Shown piece after piece: positions 11,626 to 23,110 of a stretch of DNA of 64,000 nucleotides. Both the position numbers and the translations under genes were made by a program. The notes beneath the pieces are model-generated. The model did no database searches and was not told the DNA's origin. It saw only the letters and a list, made by a program, of their open reading frames with translations. Position 1 is the first letter of the stretch; each line of letters begins with the position of its first letter. Source of the DNA: Dryococelus australis (Eukaryota; Arthropoda; Insecta; Phasmatodea; Phasmatidae); the NCBI GenBank assembly GCA_029891345.1, contig CM057000.1:131347663-131411662 (forward strand), in the 5' to 3' direction.

Positions 11626-11639
11626 CCCCCCCCCCCCAA

Positions 11640-12967
11640 ACCCTTGGGAAGGGAGGAGAGGAACCTAATTTCTTCAGCGATAATGCTTTTTCTTAGAGGA
11701 GTGTTTGTTTGTCAAGTTTCTGCAGCGTGGTTCTGAGATATTGAAACTGAATAGTTTTTAATGTATTCAGAGGAGAATTTCACACTAAAAATAATAATTG
11801 CACAAGTTGGTTGGTAACAACAAAGAAATCTTGTCACAAGTGTGTCTGTGGACCACTTTGGCAGTGGTTAGTACATGTGGGCTTGTTATCGATATCATTG
11901 CGGTGCATGCGTCTTTCACCCATTGTAGTTTAACTATGTATCCTAATATAATTAAACTACCCAAAGTAACCTAAAATACTGGCGAATAAGTTTTCATACA
12001 TTTTAACCTAGCCATAGGGCAGTTCCTTTAATATCCCTAAATATATATTTATAGAAATATTATCCTATTGTAGTTTTCTCTCCCAATGTGAAATTTTTGA
12101 ACATGTTGGGCTCAATTAAATTTGTGGCTTCTGACTGACTAAGCCTATGCTACAATCACCGTAGAGTTCCCGTAACAAAATAACAGTGGTGTTACCATGG
12201 AAGTATGAAAATGTACTGGCTACAACCGCAGTAAGAAAACTGTTATGCGGCCAATGAGAAACGAGCACAAAAAAAAAACACACTGTACATGTATCGCGGA
12301 TATTTTCAAACAGTGTGTTGGCTAACCTGATATTTATTTTTGTTTATCTACTTGTGGTGAAAAAAATTTCGCGGGAATCGTGTTTCGGGATATTTAAAGT
12401 GTGGTATACATGTTAATAATTGCGTTGACTATTTAAATAAACGAAGATCTGAACTGTACCGCAAAATTCATTTAATAACTATGTTCTTGTTATAAGCTTG
12501 CACTGCACTGACTCTCGTGGTTCGAAAGTTTGTCTCGTGATTGGCCGGCGCAGAACTCGGCGTAAAAGAATTGAAAATATTCAATCCTTTTAACGCTGCT
12601 ACCACGAGCAGGCCGCCATCTTACGCCGTTATGAGGTGTTGTAGTTGGTGCCATATAGAAGTGTGGATTGAATTTTTTATTGTTGATTCTAGCGGTGTTT
12701 GTAGCCGGGGCTTAAGCCCTTGGTACTAAATTGCACTTTTGGAGAAAGATGTAACACAATTGTTGTAGATATAGGGAATAAAATTATACATAAATGTCTC
12801 CTGCCCCTCCCCCTTTTCATTTTTTCTGAAAAATTTCTAAAATACTTGATTGTCCAGTGCAGACACTTCAGTAAAAATTTTAATTTCTGTGTTTTACTTA
12901 TGTACCAAGGGTAACTTAACCCTGTCCAACATTGTAGATGCAAGAAACAGAATTGTACCCTACAATA
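11640..12967. other. No gene seen; possible weak promoter near 12.54 kb
   Basis: Mostly AT-rich. Around 12541-12640 GC rises, with a CCAAT-type ATTGG followed by GCCGCCATCTT, a YY1-like motif. No supported exon follows, so this is noted only as a possible regulatory island. Confidence 0.3.
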
Positions 12968-13830
12968 AGGGATATAAATAAATAATATAAATAAATGCAT
13001 ACACTCGCAATTAGGCTACCACCCGGTGGCGAGCTCTCTCGCCTCTCCTTCACCCAACCAACTCCTTTTCCTCTCCCTTCTTGATCTTACCAACCCCTCT
13101 CACAGATACTAATTCCTCCCTCAACACATTCCACTCCCTCACAGACCTCACAAGCATGGACTGTGCCTACCTCGCCCCGTTCTCCACCACACCCTCTGAA
13201 GCTTCTCAATGTTGTTTCCTTTTCCTCTAAACACCCCCTTACTTAGCTTGCAGTGTAGCCCTCCCCATCCTCCCTCTTCATTTACCATCCTGTACATCTT
13301 GACAAGCCGTTGAACTTTCCTCCCGTACTTCAGTGAGCTCCACCCCATTTGCCTATGGTGGCCTTCTTCCTCATCATCCTGCCCCTGCCTTCTCCACCTA
13401 CACTTCACCCATCTTGCTGCCCTTTTCTGCACCTTTTCCAATTCTCGCACCTCCACCTCCACATACGGGTCCCATACCGCTGCAGCATATTATAACATTG
13501 GCCGTACCATTGTGCCATACGCCTTTTCCGTCATTTCACAGCTGACTCCCTTCAGCACCCTTCCGAGCATACCCAGAGCCCTTCTTCCCTTTGCAACCAC
13601 CCTCTCTACATGATTTTTCCACCTGAGGTCTCCCTGGAGTACAATCCCTAGATACTTATATTCTGCTGCTTCATCTATCTCTTGTCCCTCCCATCTGTAC
13701 ATGTCCCTGCTTATCACCTTCTTCCTTGTAAACCTCATTACCTTAGTCTTTCTTACATTTATCTTCATTTTATTTTTCCTTGTCCACAACCATATCTTAT
13801 CAATGTCCGCCTGCAAATCCCCCCTCAAAC
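12968..13830 (-). mobile_element. 5'-truncated LINE copy, minus strand
   Basis: Only the C-terminal part of an RT-encoding frame and a short 3' region remain. In element sense the copy ends in a TTTATTTATATTATTTATTT-type AT tail near 12968-12997. The coding part is CT-rich on the plus strand and has low sequence decay, so this is a younger insertion than the LINE at 8.9 kb. Confidence 0.85.
13050..13828 (-). pseudogene. LINE reverse transcriptase C-terminal fragment
   Basis: From 13828 downward the minus frame reads the RT thumb region: LQADIDKIWLWTRKNKMKIN, then EYKYLGIVLQGDLRW, then YGTMVRPML. Immediately after there is a TAA where the family has Glu (RPML then YAAAVWDP). The same frame goes on through RELEKVQKRAARWV to about 13160, where a shift moves the typical terminal motif (VRSVREWNVL) into another frame that ends at 13050. 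One nonsense change and one frameshift are thus the main coding lesions. The upstream RT palm and endonuclease are missing. Confidence 0.88.
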
Positions 13831-15204
13831 TTCAGCATACACATAAATAAGTATAAAACTGTATCATAACAGAGAACTAATGTAATGTAAAGAGAGGGAA
13901 TAACTAAAACGGGATTTGAATTTATTTACCAGAAACCATTTACTATATTGATATTAAATATGTATAAAGGAGATGAAGTTATATTGGAAACAAACCTCTC
14001 GAGTCATTATCAGTGTTAGGAATTTAAATATAAATTCCAGCAAATAATTATTTATTCGTCGCTCAGGAATACGTGAACTTTGCCTTCCAGAAATTCAGCT
14101 AGGCTGCTGGTCGCCGTTTTGTTGCACTCATTGCTGATACGGAACCTGCAATACATTACACGACAACAGTACGACACTTGTTATACTATATTTAATCATT
14201 AATTCAAAAAATAGTTTTCCACTAATCCTGATAATGAGCACTATATCTAAAACGCATGCTTATTGTTGCACATAATCCAATACTGGTCCACGGTACACAC
14301 ACTCACGATCGGTAGTTTTGAGGAAATTATTTTATTGCACAATTAACACATGCCAATAATAGTCAAGTAAAACTTCGCACGTGAATTGTAATATGTATTT
14401 ATTTATTCATCAGCTTCTTTGTTCAACACGAAATGCTTCGAATGTAACCTTTCTCTCAATGTCATTATAAAGTAAACACAATGTTTTGGGTTACTGGCAA
14501 GATGGCTGCTAGAGTCCATAGTAAAACCACCTATCTCCAGCGATTTCACCTACGTCACAACATGCCATCTCCTGTATACTCCTAATTCCATGGTTTTGTA
14601 GCTCAAAACAAAAGCTAGGCGCAATACGCGGGGGTGTCGCCTCTCTACTTGACTTGCTCTGTGTATGGAATCACCTGCCAACCATTGTAGCACACTTGAA
14701 CTGGACTCACAACCATCCGTCGCACCCGTTAGTCATCCATCCGTCTGTTTTTCAATCCGTCAGTTGAAAGCGTCTCACAACAATCCGTCGCCCGTCAATC
14801 CTTCTGTAAGGCAAAATTTCAGTGTGACAACTTAACACCGTGATCTTTCTATAGTTGGAGGTATATTTTGGTTGGAAATACATTTTCAAGAGAGAAACAT
14901 TTTGGGGGCATAATTTTTTTACGTGATATGAATTTACACTGAATTATTGTTTACGTTTTAAATTCCTCAATTCACCACCAAAGATAATATTCACATGTCC
15001 ACTGCCTTGGATTTTATTTCAAAGTACGTATTCGCACCTACGGAATGTCGTCAGAAGGCGGTGGCCCATCCGTTGGTCCATTGAAGGTAAAGTTTGAGAA
15101 ATATTTGATGGACTGGCGGATAGAAAAAAAACTGCCCTGCGATTGGTTGAAGATCACGTGACCGCCTGACGGACGGGCGACTGACATGGCTTTACGAGAA
15201 CACG
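13831..15204. other. No gene seen; CCGTC-rich inverted motifs
   Basis: Between about 14715 and 14815 CCGTC/GTCGCCCGTC motifs recur, and their inverse (GACGGACGGGCGAC) appears near 15170-15185. These may be the ends of a roughly 470-bp MITE, but boundaries and a TSD are not clear. The rest has no recognised feature. Confidence 0.3.
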
Positions 15205-15212
15205 CTGTGTGT

Positions 15213-15592
15213 CATAGACTAAATATGAGGTAGACCGCTTATTCGTCTTCTGCGCATGTACCCAACATTGACCTACCCCAAAGGAACACAACTGTCAAAG
15301 TCACATGGTCAACAGTGATGAAAGTGTTTGTTTACATCTTAATTTTTAGATGACAAACACTATTATATGAATAAGATACTTTTACCAGTTTGAATTTAAT
15401 CAAACTACATTACAAATTGGTTAGAGGCAGTATACACACATCTCAAAACATTTGTTTACAAATCATTTCTAACCTAGAATCCAAACCGTGCCGTTTTCGC
15501 TAGCCGTGTGGCAGAAAAGCAGTTCAATGTTGGGACACGGAGATTGGTTGTGCGCAGACAGCCAGATCGGTCTACCTCATCTTTACTCTATG
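15213..15592 (+). mobile_element. Family-E MITE, copy E1
   Basis: A 380-bp non-coding element begins CATAGACTAAATATGAGGTA and ends with the inverse TACCTCATCTTTACTCTATG. The flanks are CTGTGTGT on the left and GTGTGTGT on the right, a 7/8 match to an 8-bp TSD. The landmark GCGCATGTACCC near the left end recurs in copies at 44836 and 49107. Confidence 0.75.
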
Positions 15593-15608
15593 GTGTGTGT
15601 AAGCTAAA

Positions 15609-16486
15609 GGCTGTTCGCGATAAAGTGAGCACTTTTGAAATCAACTTTACAAAAAAGTCACTAGCCCTGCCAGCATATATTTTAATGGGTGCACTGAGTG
15701 ACATGCGCCCAGTAAAGTTGGTAATGAAGGATGGCAAGTAGTCCCACATCTTAACTCCGAATAAAAAGTGTTAGGTAACCATTATTGACAACTTAAATTA
15801 TTTCTTTCGTTTTGTGTTTTTATAATGTATCGAAGAGTAAAAATGAGCAGATTTTTAGAATATTTGGTTTTATAATAATTTTGCAGTTTCACTTGACCGA
15901 TGCATGAATAAAGTGATGAGGCCCATGGCAAAGTTAATTTTACACAAGGAGGAAGAACATACAACGTGAATACAAGTAGATCTTAAGGGTCCTATGTACC
16001 TGCACGTTCAAGGTCAAGAAGCGAGGGAGCGATACGGGCGACACTAACACGCACACCTAGCGCCTCATCGCTCCTACGCGCAAGACGTGCAGTGTTTCCG
16101 CCCTAACGCTTTACTGCGTAAACTAAATCTGTAACTGTGAGGTTCTATTACACGTGATAAAAGTACACAGATCAAACTACCTGCGTATAGTTGTACTTTT
16201 CTCTTACCGCTTAAAGAAACTTCATAGGTAAGCTTTAAAATTGCTGTATTTGACCACTTTCACGATTTTTTTTTTATTTCATGAATACCCTTAATATGAT
16301 GAAAGTAAAAAGATAGCGATGTAGAGAATAGTTTCTTATCGTTTCTCGCAAAACTTCGTATTTCCAGAACATTTATTTACCGAGACACGCGTTTACGCGC
16401 AAACAACGATTTCACAGAAAACGTTTTAGTACATAGGACCCTTAAGAATGGCTTTCGAAAGAGCTCATTTTACCGTGAACTAGGCC
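15609..16486 (-). mobile_element. Family-A MITE, copy A2, split by a nested element
   Basis: Minus-orientation copy: starts GGCTGTTCGCGATAAAGTGA at 15609 and ends TTTTACCGTGAACTAGGCC at 16486. It is interrupted at its internal CTTAAG site by a 455-bp insertion (15987-16441). Without the insertion it is about 420 bp, the normal family length. Immediately beyond it another TIR starts (GGCCATTCACGGTAAAAC), giving a palindrome at the junction. Confidence 0.85.
15987..16441. mobile_element. TTAA-flanked MITE nested in A2
   Basis: TIRs are GGGTCCTATGTAC (left) and its exact inverse GTACATAGGACCC (right). The element is flanked by TTAA at 15983-15986 and 16442-16445, and removing it with one TTAA restores the family-A CTTAAG sequence. 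A TTAA target duplication is the piggyBac-type signature, though the TIR start GGG is not classic piggyBac. The 455-bp interior has no coding frame. Confidence 0.88.
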
Positions 16487-16969
16487 ATTCACGGTAAAAC
16501 TTGGGAGGAAGTTAGACTCGGCCTCGGCGAGAATGTCAGCACGGGATCACGCATGTTTGCCGAACTGGGATGACGACACGCGGTCAGAACGCGACAGTTT
16601 CAACATTCCTTTTTTTTTTTTTCTTTAACGGCCGGCATTTATAATAAAGCGGTAGGAAGAGGAGCGGGGACGCGCTAATAAACAACGCGCCGTGACATTG
16701 TAGGAGACATGGCGTCGCAGCCTGGAAGTCTGCCAGCCGCCGGCCGCCATGTCTCTCGTGTTTGTGCTGAGCAACCGTGGCAACCAGTAATGTCGGGTTT
16801 ACAATAACCCGACAATCCGACATCACAGCCCCGGCATCGACGACAAATTTTTCATCAGCCAGTCAGAAGCGAGGTCACCTCGAAAAAAATCGCAGCCCCA
16901 ACAGCCCAACAAAACTAGATACTACTTTCTACTTTCGTCACTGACGGATTCACTGTGCGGCAGAAAAAA
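16487..16969. other. GC-richer island without a recognised gene
   Basis: Between about 16620 and 16830 the sequence is GC- and CpG-rich and includes CGGCCGCCATGTC and GGCAACCAG motifs. It may be regulatory or repeat DNA. No supported exon was found. Confidence 0.3.
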
Positions 16970-17573
16970 AGTGGAGTATGGCTGTGTTGGGAACAGGGGC
17001 CGTTTGTTTTGCGTGAATACGTCTACGTTGACGCGCTCAGACGCCTTGATGTTTATTTTACGTTCCTGGCACCGCTTCACTCGATCATATGGGGTTTTAT
17101 GGGTATCACTGGATTGCTTTTGAGATACTCTTTCCCACCGTATACAATTTCTGTATTTCGACTAGGCTTTCTGACGATATAGTTGTGTTTAAGATTCCTT
17201 AGTTTTTTACATTAAACTCATGAAATTTCACCATAACCACGCCACGTAAATGTTTTTATACACGCAATCGACTGATCTTGACGAGAGCTGTCTGTTGAAA
17301 CCTAAGCGAGCGTCATAGCTTCTCTTAGTCAAAAGTTATACTACGCGGATGTTTGAGAACAACCCCCCCCCCCCCCCAATCCCCTTAATCGGACGCGCTG
17401 CTTCGCAGTCCTCACTCAACTTGATCCTTTGACAATCGAGTGGGGTAATTGAATTTTGAACGGATTTGGTGCTTCAATGCCAAACTGTAAACCCCGATTT
17501 TATCATCGGGTTTTCTGGATTGCATCTCACTATGGTCACGAATTTACTGACGTATTCACGTCAAAAAAAAAAA
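16970..17573 (+). repeat. Dispersed repeat C, copy 1, A-rich 3' end
   Basis: About 600 bp align along their whole length with 47761-48405, with roughly four in five bases matching by eye. Shared landmarks include CCGTTTGTTTTGCGTGAATA, GGTATCACTG, CGCAATCGA and GTTATACTACGCGG. Both copies have a poly-C tract at the same internal place and end at ACGTC followed by an A run. The A tail suggests retroposition, but no RT, tRNA head or TIR is visible. Confidence 0.8.
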
Positions 17574-18505
17574 CTATAACCCAGCCTTACTAAACAAACT
17601 TTCGTGGGGATTTCTATACCGTGGAAAATTTTACTAAAAAAATATTTTACTTATATGCACATCTTGGTTATCTTGTAGCAGAAAGTTAAGTGGCTGTTGA
17701 GTTGGCGGAAATAAATCATCATGGAAAAAAAACTTTGTGGCAAAATCCAAAAATATTTTGTTTGCACTGTTGTGACAACAAAATAACGTACAATGATTTT
17801 GATTTCTTTGAATTACAAAGAGAATGTTAGCAAGTTACTGGCCATTCTAGGATGTGCCGAAAGCCACGAAACACTTGTCGGATGTCGTGTCGGACTGTCG
17901 GGTCGTGGCCTTGTACATTCGGTATAACACTGCTTGGATAACATTTTTAACTCAGTTGGAACTTGGTCAAATATTTTTAGTTATATAAGTTAGTGTACAA
18001 TAGAATTGTCCAAATACGAATTATCAAATTTCTGTAATATTTTGAGGCGTCTGTTCCAGAACGACACAATCCGTTGACGCACTATGGATAGAGACGTTCG
18101 CAATACTTACAAACATACTTTGCGTGACGAATTTCACAAATGAAATCATTTAATATATGTAAAGTTGCCTAAAAATGTAATATTCCGAATGTTAACTGAT
18201 TTTTCTATGTGATATTTTTCTTACGTAAATTCAATTTCAGTTATTCTAGATATTAATACTTTTAATTTTACAGTATTTAATGTTTGTTTAATTGTCAAGT
18301 ATTTCATAACACTTGCGGATGTTTTGACAGTGCGGCACATTCGTGTGATGTCTTCTTTTTATGACGTAAGGTTTCGAAATAGTTAGCAAAGCGATTGCAG
18401 TCCAAACTTCGAACACTGAAGAGCACCACTTTATCAATTAATTTCCTTTACTTAAGCACCACGACAATTTAAATACTACAAACAATGTAATAAAGATCTT
18501 GTAAA
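17574..18505. other. No gene seen
   Basis: AT-rich spacer with no convincing exon or repeat recognised. Confidence 0.45.
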
Positions 18506-18922
18506 GGCTGTTCATGATAAAGTGAGCACTTTTGAAATCAACCTTAGAGAAAAGTCACTGACCATGCCTGCATATACTTCAACGGGCGCACTGAGTGACA
18601 TGCGCCCGGTAAAATTGGTAACGATGGCGGGGAAAGTAATTTCATATCTTAACGTCGAATAAAAAGTGTTAGGTAACCATTTGTGATAATTTAAATTATT
18701 TATTTCACTTTCGGTTTTTTTAATGCAACAGTGTGTAAAAATAAGCAGATTAATAAATTGTTTACTTTTCTAATCCTTTCACAGTTTCACTTGACCGACG
18801 CATGAATAAAGTGCTGAGGCCCATGGCAATGTTAATTTTACTTAAGGCGGAAGAATACAACACCGTGCACACAAGTAGATCTTAAGCAATGCTTTCAAAA
18901 GTGCCATTTTACCGTGAACAGC
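18506..18922 (-). mobile_element. Family-A MITE, copy A3, near-complete
   Basis: A 417-bp minus-orientation copy from GGCTGTTCATGATAAAGTGA to TTTTACCGTGAACAGC. The family landmarks TGACATGCGCCCGGTAAA, AAGTGTTAGGTAACC, CATGAATAAAGTGCTGAGGC and GTAGATCTTAAGC are all present in order. It is a useful reference copy for the family. Confidence 0.9.
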
Positions 18923-18931
18923 TTATAACTA

Positions 18932-18960
18932 TAGGCTATTCACGGTAAAGTGAGCACTCT
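18932..18960 (+). repeat. Orphan family-A terminal repeat
   Basis: TAGGCTATTCACGGTAAAGT followed by GAGCACTCT lies 9 bp beyond the end of A3 with no matching interior or right end. Together with A3's own end it forms a palindrome. Confidence 0.8.
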
Positions 18961-19351
18961 AGTGTATGACCAGTCTAACGACCATCAAGACCAACCGATC
19001 ATACGAACAGATCACACAGACAGACCAAATATCAGACTTCAAAAATCGGAACTGACTAAATCAGGCCTCAATAAATCAGACCTCAAAAATTAAACCACAA
19101 TAAAAGACCCAGGCTGTCGCAACTTGGAAATGTACAAGGCCAGCATAAGTCCAACCAGCCCGATATGGTCTAAGCCATTTCATAAACATAGTTGGCCCCC
19201 ATTCGGCAGGCCAACTGACAAGACCAATGGATAAGACCAACTGACAAGGCCGACCAGCCATACCAGCTAACCATACCAACCATCAAACCGACTGCACTAA
19301 CCAACATGATCCACCAACCATACAAACCGAAAACAACCATTCCAGCCAACC
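18961..19351 (+). repeat. Degenerate A/C-rich minisatellite
   Basis: Repeated motifs such as GACCAAC, AACCATACCA and CCAACCATA fill the region, with strong A/C strand asymmetry. No constant period was established. The same motif resumes at 20214-20262 on the other side of the solo LTR. Confidence 0.6.
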
Positions 19352-19355
19352 ATAT

Positions 19356-20209
19356 TCTTACGACTTCACAAAGTCAGTGGGCCTAGCCAGTTTCTTTGGA
19401 GGTACTAATTAAAAACAAGAATTAATAATAATTTTCCAATTTATTTACATACACTACGAAGAAAATATTCTTGACATAATATCTCGCAATAACCTTTTAT
19501 CACTTGCTATTTACAACTAATAATTACATATTCGTACACAACCTCATAGAAATTAATGCAATCAGATATATCAAATCAGTCCCATCAAACAGCGCATAGA
19601 AACATATTGAATTATTTTATAAATAGTTGACAGTTCCAATATTTACAACAAAGGCCGTATCATGCTTTCACGCAGTCCCTCCTTAATTCAGTCCAGATTC
19701 CGAAAGTCAGGAATGTTCTAGAGCTCTCCGGGCGCCTCCATGCACAGTAGCGCACTAGTCGTCGGTTACCACGTCCTCTCGTCCGTCCACACCACACACA
19801 CACTTATCCGCCCTCGTCACGCACCCTCCGCCGTCATCCGTCCTCTCCGCGGATGTCCGTAGTTGCACCAGACTTTACTCTACCGCAACACTTCAGCCAG
19901 ATGGCTACCACAAAACTGCCAACCCCCGGCTGCTGTGGTATTTATAGTGTCGTCGGCCCTGCCCCGGAAACTTCTTTACATGCTGGGTTACGCCGAGAAA
20001 GGATATTTCCAGAAGTTTCATTCAATACCCCGCCGCAGCCGACTTCTCCAACAAAGGGCGATGGGGGACGGTGACTCCAGTACAGGTGTCTGTCAATCAT
20101 CCCGCTGCCAGGCGACGTAAGGGCGACCAGGTAGTGATGACTCACCTCTCCCACCTCCACGGGACGGCCACATGCGCCCTATACCCAGCACGATGGCCCG
20201 CGCATAACA
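19356..20209 (-). mobile_element. Probable solo LTR, minus orientation
   Basis: In minus sense the 854-bp element begins TGTTATGCGCGGGCC and ends CGTAAGA; the plus left end TCTTACG is a near-inverse of the U3 start. It is flanked by ATAT on both sides (19352-19355 and 20210-20213), a 4-bp TSD. It carries TATAAATA (plus 19939-19946) and, 500 bp downstream, an AATAAA polyadenylation signal (19440-19445), the expected U3-R-U5 order. No internal retrotransposon coding region is present. The clade is unknown. The terminal CA has become GA. Confidence 0.65.
19939..19946 (-). promoter_or_regulatory. TATA box of the putative LTR
   Basis: TATAAATA on the minus strand, about 260 bp inside the U3 end, in a GC-rich context. 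Confidence 0.5.
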
Positions 20210-20213
20210 ATAT

Positions 20214-20262
20214 GAACCAAACCTACCCGCCAACCATACCAACCATCAACGCCGAAAACACA
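20214..20262 (+). repeat. Right part of the interrupted A/C-rich minisatellite
   Basis: GCCAACCATACCAACCATCA matches the motif left of the solo LTR, supporting insertion of the LTR into a pre-existing minisatellite. Confidence 0.55.
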
Positions 20263-20689
20263 AAATATATTGTGTTAAAAGACAGTAAGCATTAAGTGTA
20301 TTTTCATGGTACCTAGCGTTCATATATTAGGTTACTCTTAATGTCAATAATATTTTATATTATTGCACTTAAACCTCCGAAAATTGCTTGTTTAAAATAT
20401 TAATGATGTGATTTAAACTATTTTGCAATATTAAGCTGTAAACGAAAATATATTAATGTTTCATCTACAGTTTAGATGATTGGCGGTACTAGTGAAATTG
20501 CATTGCTGTCCTTTTTTTTAGCTTACTTTCAGGTGGAAATATAGGCTTATGATATCTGTGTGATATTTTGTACCTATGTGTGTATCTGAGTATGTCTCCC
20601 CCCCCCCCCACCGCCTAAAAATTTTTAACCCGTGAACCTAATTTCACCAAGTCCGACACACATTTTTATAATTATTGACCATGCCACAT

Positions 20690-21950
20690 GCTTATTTTTA
20701 AATGGGGGCCATTTTAAACTTTAGGTCGCTATGTAATATACCGGGATCCATTACCGATTTAAACCGAATTTGGTATGTTAGGAGTGCATCATATTAGCGT
20801 TGGATCCTGAAATAGATGTTGCTATTGGTATGCCATTTTGGAAGACAGTGCTACATTAAAATAAAGATTTTTAGTTGCATATCTTGGAAACAACTAAACA
20901 GATTCCCACCAAATTTGGCATGTAAGTAATACTGTGGTATTCCATGTAAACATACGGCAGTTAAATGAAATGGCATTTATTTACAAAATGGCGTTCGTAT
21001 AAATGTTTTACTTTAGTTGGCTTTATCTACCATATCGTTTGACTAATTCTGACAAACTTGAAATGCTTGAAATCTATTGCAAGCATGAAATTCGCCAATA
21101 AATAGTCAATTTTCTTCAGCTATTTTGTAAAATAGCAGCACAGAAAAAAAAATCTTTACATCATATCTTGGGAAAAAATCAACAGAGTCCTACCAAATTT
21201 AGCATACTAGTAGAGTAGTAATATGGCAGTCCATGTAAATTGGCATGTTTTAACTAGGTCTACGCCGGACACTTATTTTCAAAATGGTGGCCATATAAAC
21301 ATTTTAGTTTAGTATACTATATCTACGAAACCGTGAAATCAATTTCAAGTTAATTTGTGTGCTGGCAGTATCTGTTACACCTATAAAATGTGTTTATACA
21401 AAGCCTCTTCTTGCCCCCATTTTGTAAGGTAGCATAAAGATACAAAAGTATTTGTCATGTCCCGGAGGATAAGCAACAAGTTCCTAACAAATTTGGCAAC
21501 CAAGTAATTGTACGATAGGCCAAGTAAAATTGTATGTTATATCTAGTTGTGACAACCATCAATTTTCACAACGGCGGGCATATATAAACGATTTAACTGA
21601 TCGTGCAAAATCTACGAAATCATGAGACGAATTTCAACTAAAATTTGCACCCTCGCAGTATACATTACAAACATCAAATTCGTCTATAGAGTGCCTCTTT
21701 TGTTCTCTATTTTGTAAGATAGCTCCATACAAAAAAAATAGTTAACCCATTCTCATCAAAATCAGGCTACAAGTTATACTTTTGTAGCCTATAAACATGT
21801 TTATGACTTAAGGGGGTAATCATTTTTTCTAACACAACAGCAATGTAAATATTTTAGGGTAGTATGCTAAAAGTCCCAAATAATTTCAACCATTACTTTA
21901 TAAACTGGCAGTATATATGACAATCACCTAATGTGTTGATTATAACCAAG
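20690..21950 (+). repeat. Degenerate tandem array, about 285-bp period
   Basis: A motif like ACCAAATTTGGCATGTAAGT recurs at 20908, 21192, 21486 and 21755. A second motif like CCATTTTGTAAGATAGC recurs near 20832, 21119, 21417 and 21709. Both give spacings of about 270-300 bp in the same order, so there are four or more old monomers. Each monomer also has an AAAATGGCGGCCAT-like segment. A poly-C tract (20598-20609) lies just upstream. Confidence 0.75.
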
Positions 21951-22056
21951 TTTGATAATCCTGATCCTGTCTCAGTTGGTTGCATTCCAGCTCAAGGCTC
22001 ATGAAGATTCTGTGTTCGAGACTCGGGTAAGGCGCATGTGCATTTGTAATTCTCTC

Positions 22057-22619
22057 AGGGCCGGTTGCACCATCATCGCCCCCGATCCGAGATCGAATGA
22101 CCTTAGTTCCGAACCAGGATCCAGTTTTATCTTTGTTCCAATGTAAAAGTGTTGCAGCAATGAAATTTATTGATGATTCTGGATCTCCGATTCGTCGATC
22201 TTAGAGAGATCGATATTAAGTATGAGACAAATTTTGCTATTGGTTCTTAATATATGACGTCATGTAAGTAGGGGAATTTTTCATAATAGATAGAACTAGA
22301 TGTGCGATCTTTTATCTGTTTTAAGTGAATTATTGTTGTACGAATTTTACTGAATAATATTCAAGTACGTATGATGTTTTAATTTCCCAAGGAAACAACC
22401 GTACGTAGTTCTATCTGTTGGCGTATTTTCAAACTACATTTGTCGATGATGGCTGCCGATCTCGGATCGAGATTTCGAACCGCCAATTTAGGCGTTTCGA
22501 AATGAAGTTAATTTCGATCTCCAGTCCAGCTCTGAACTCGAATGGTGCAACAGTTTTCAGTGTCGATTTTAGATACGATCTCAGATCGAGTTTCGAACCA
22601 CAATGGTGCAACCGGCCCT
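22057..22619. mobile_element. MITE with AGGGCCGGTTGCACCAT TIRs
   Basis: The left end AGGGCCGGTTGCACCAT and the exact inverse ATGGTGCAACCGGCCCT bound a 563-bp non-coding element. Inside, GATCCGAGATCGAA and GATCTCAGATCGAG extend the inverted symmetry. No clear TSD was found, so the superfamily is left open. Confidence 0.8.
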
Positions 22620-22640
22620 CACTAGTGTTACGTACAAGTA

Positions 22641-22833
22641 GAGTGTGCATGTACGTTCTGGATCGTCTAATGTAATGACATAAGGATGGGGGAACTGGTG
22701 CAATAGTGTATAGCGCGTGAGAGTGGGCCGGCAAGGCTCTCCGCTCGCCTCCGCTATGGCTATCTCCTCCGGATGCCTGGCCCACCATCCCTATGCCATT
22801 CCATTAGGCGATCCAAAACGTACATGCTCACTC
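22641..22833. mobile_element. Short TA-flanked MITE with roughly 50-bp TIRs
   Basis: The ends GAGTGTGCATGTACGTTCTG and the near-inverse AAACGTACATGCTCACTC match, and the symmetry runs about 50 bp inward (GGATCG, then CTAATG, then ATAAGGATGG). It is flanked by TA at 22639-22640 and 22834-22835. At 193 bp, more than half can fold as one hairpin. The TA target suggests the Tc1/mariner superfamily. Confidence 0.8.
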
Positions 22834-23110
22834 TAAACATACACGCTTGGTTCCATCTCTAATGATATATCTGTCATCAAGACGTCAAAGCCCGACTAAC
22901 ATCTAAACACATCAGAATTTCATCAAAAATTGTTTGCAACCACGTAGAGAACAGTAGGCTCATCATTTATATCGGCAGCTTCATCTTAATGAAAAGCCGT
23001 CCTTTTCCGATGTGAATATCTTCATTTTTTAGCCCTAGTATCTGATAATCCAATGTGGGAGTGAATTCGTAGACCTGTAGAAACTGCACGGCTCGTGAGA
23101 TCTGAGTTAG

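Noticed and set aside
22418-22788. 119-codon minus-strand frame and an 85-codon plus-strand frame
   Set aside because: They cross the ends of two different MITEs, so they are not genes.
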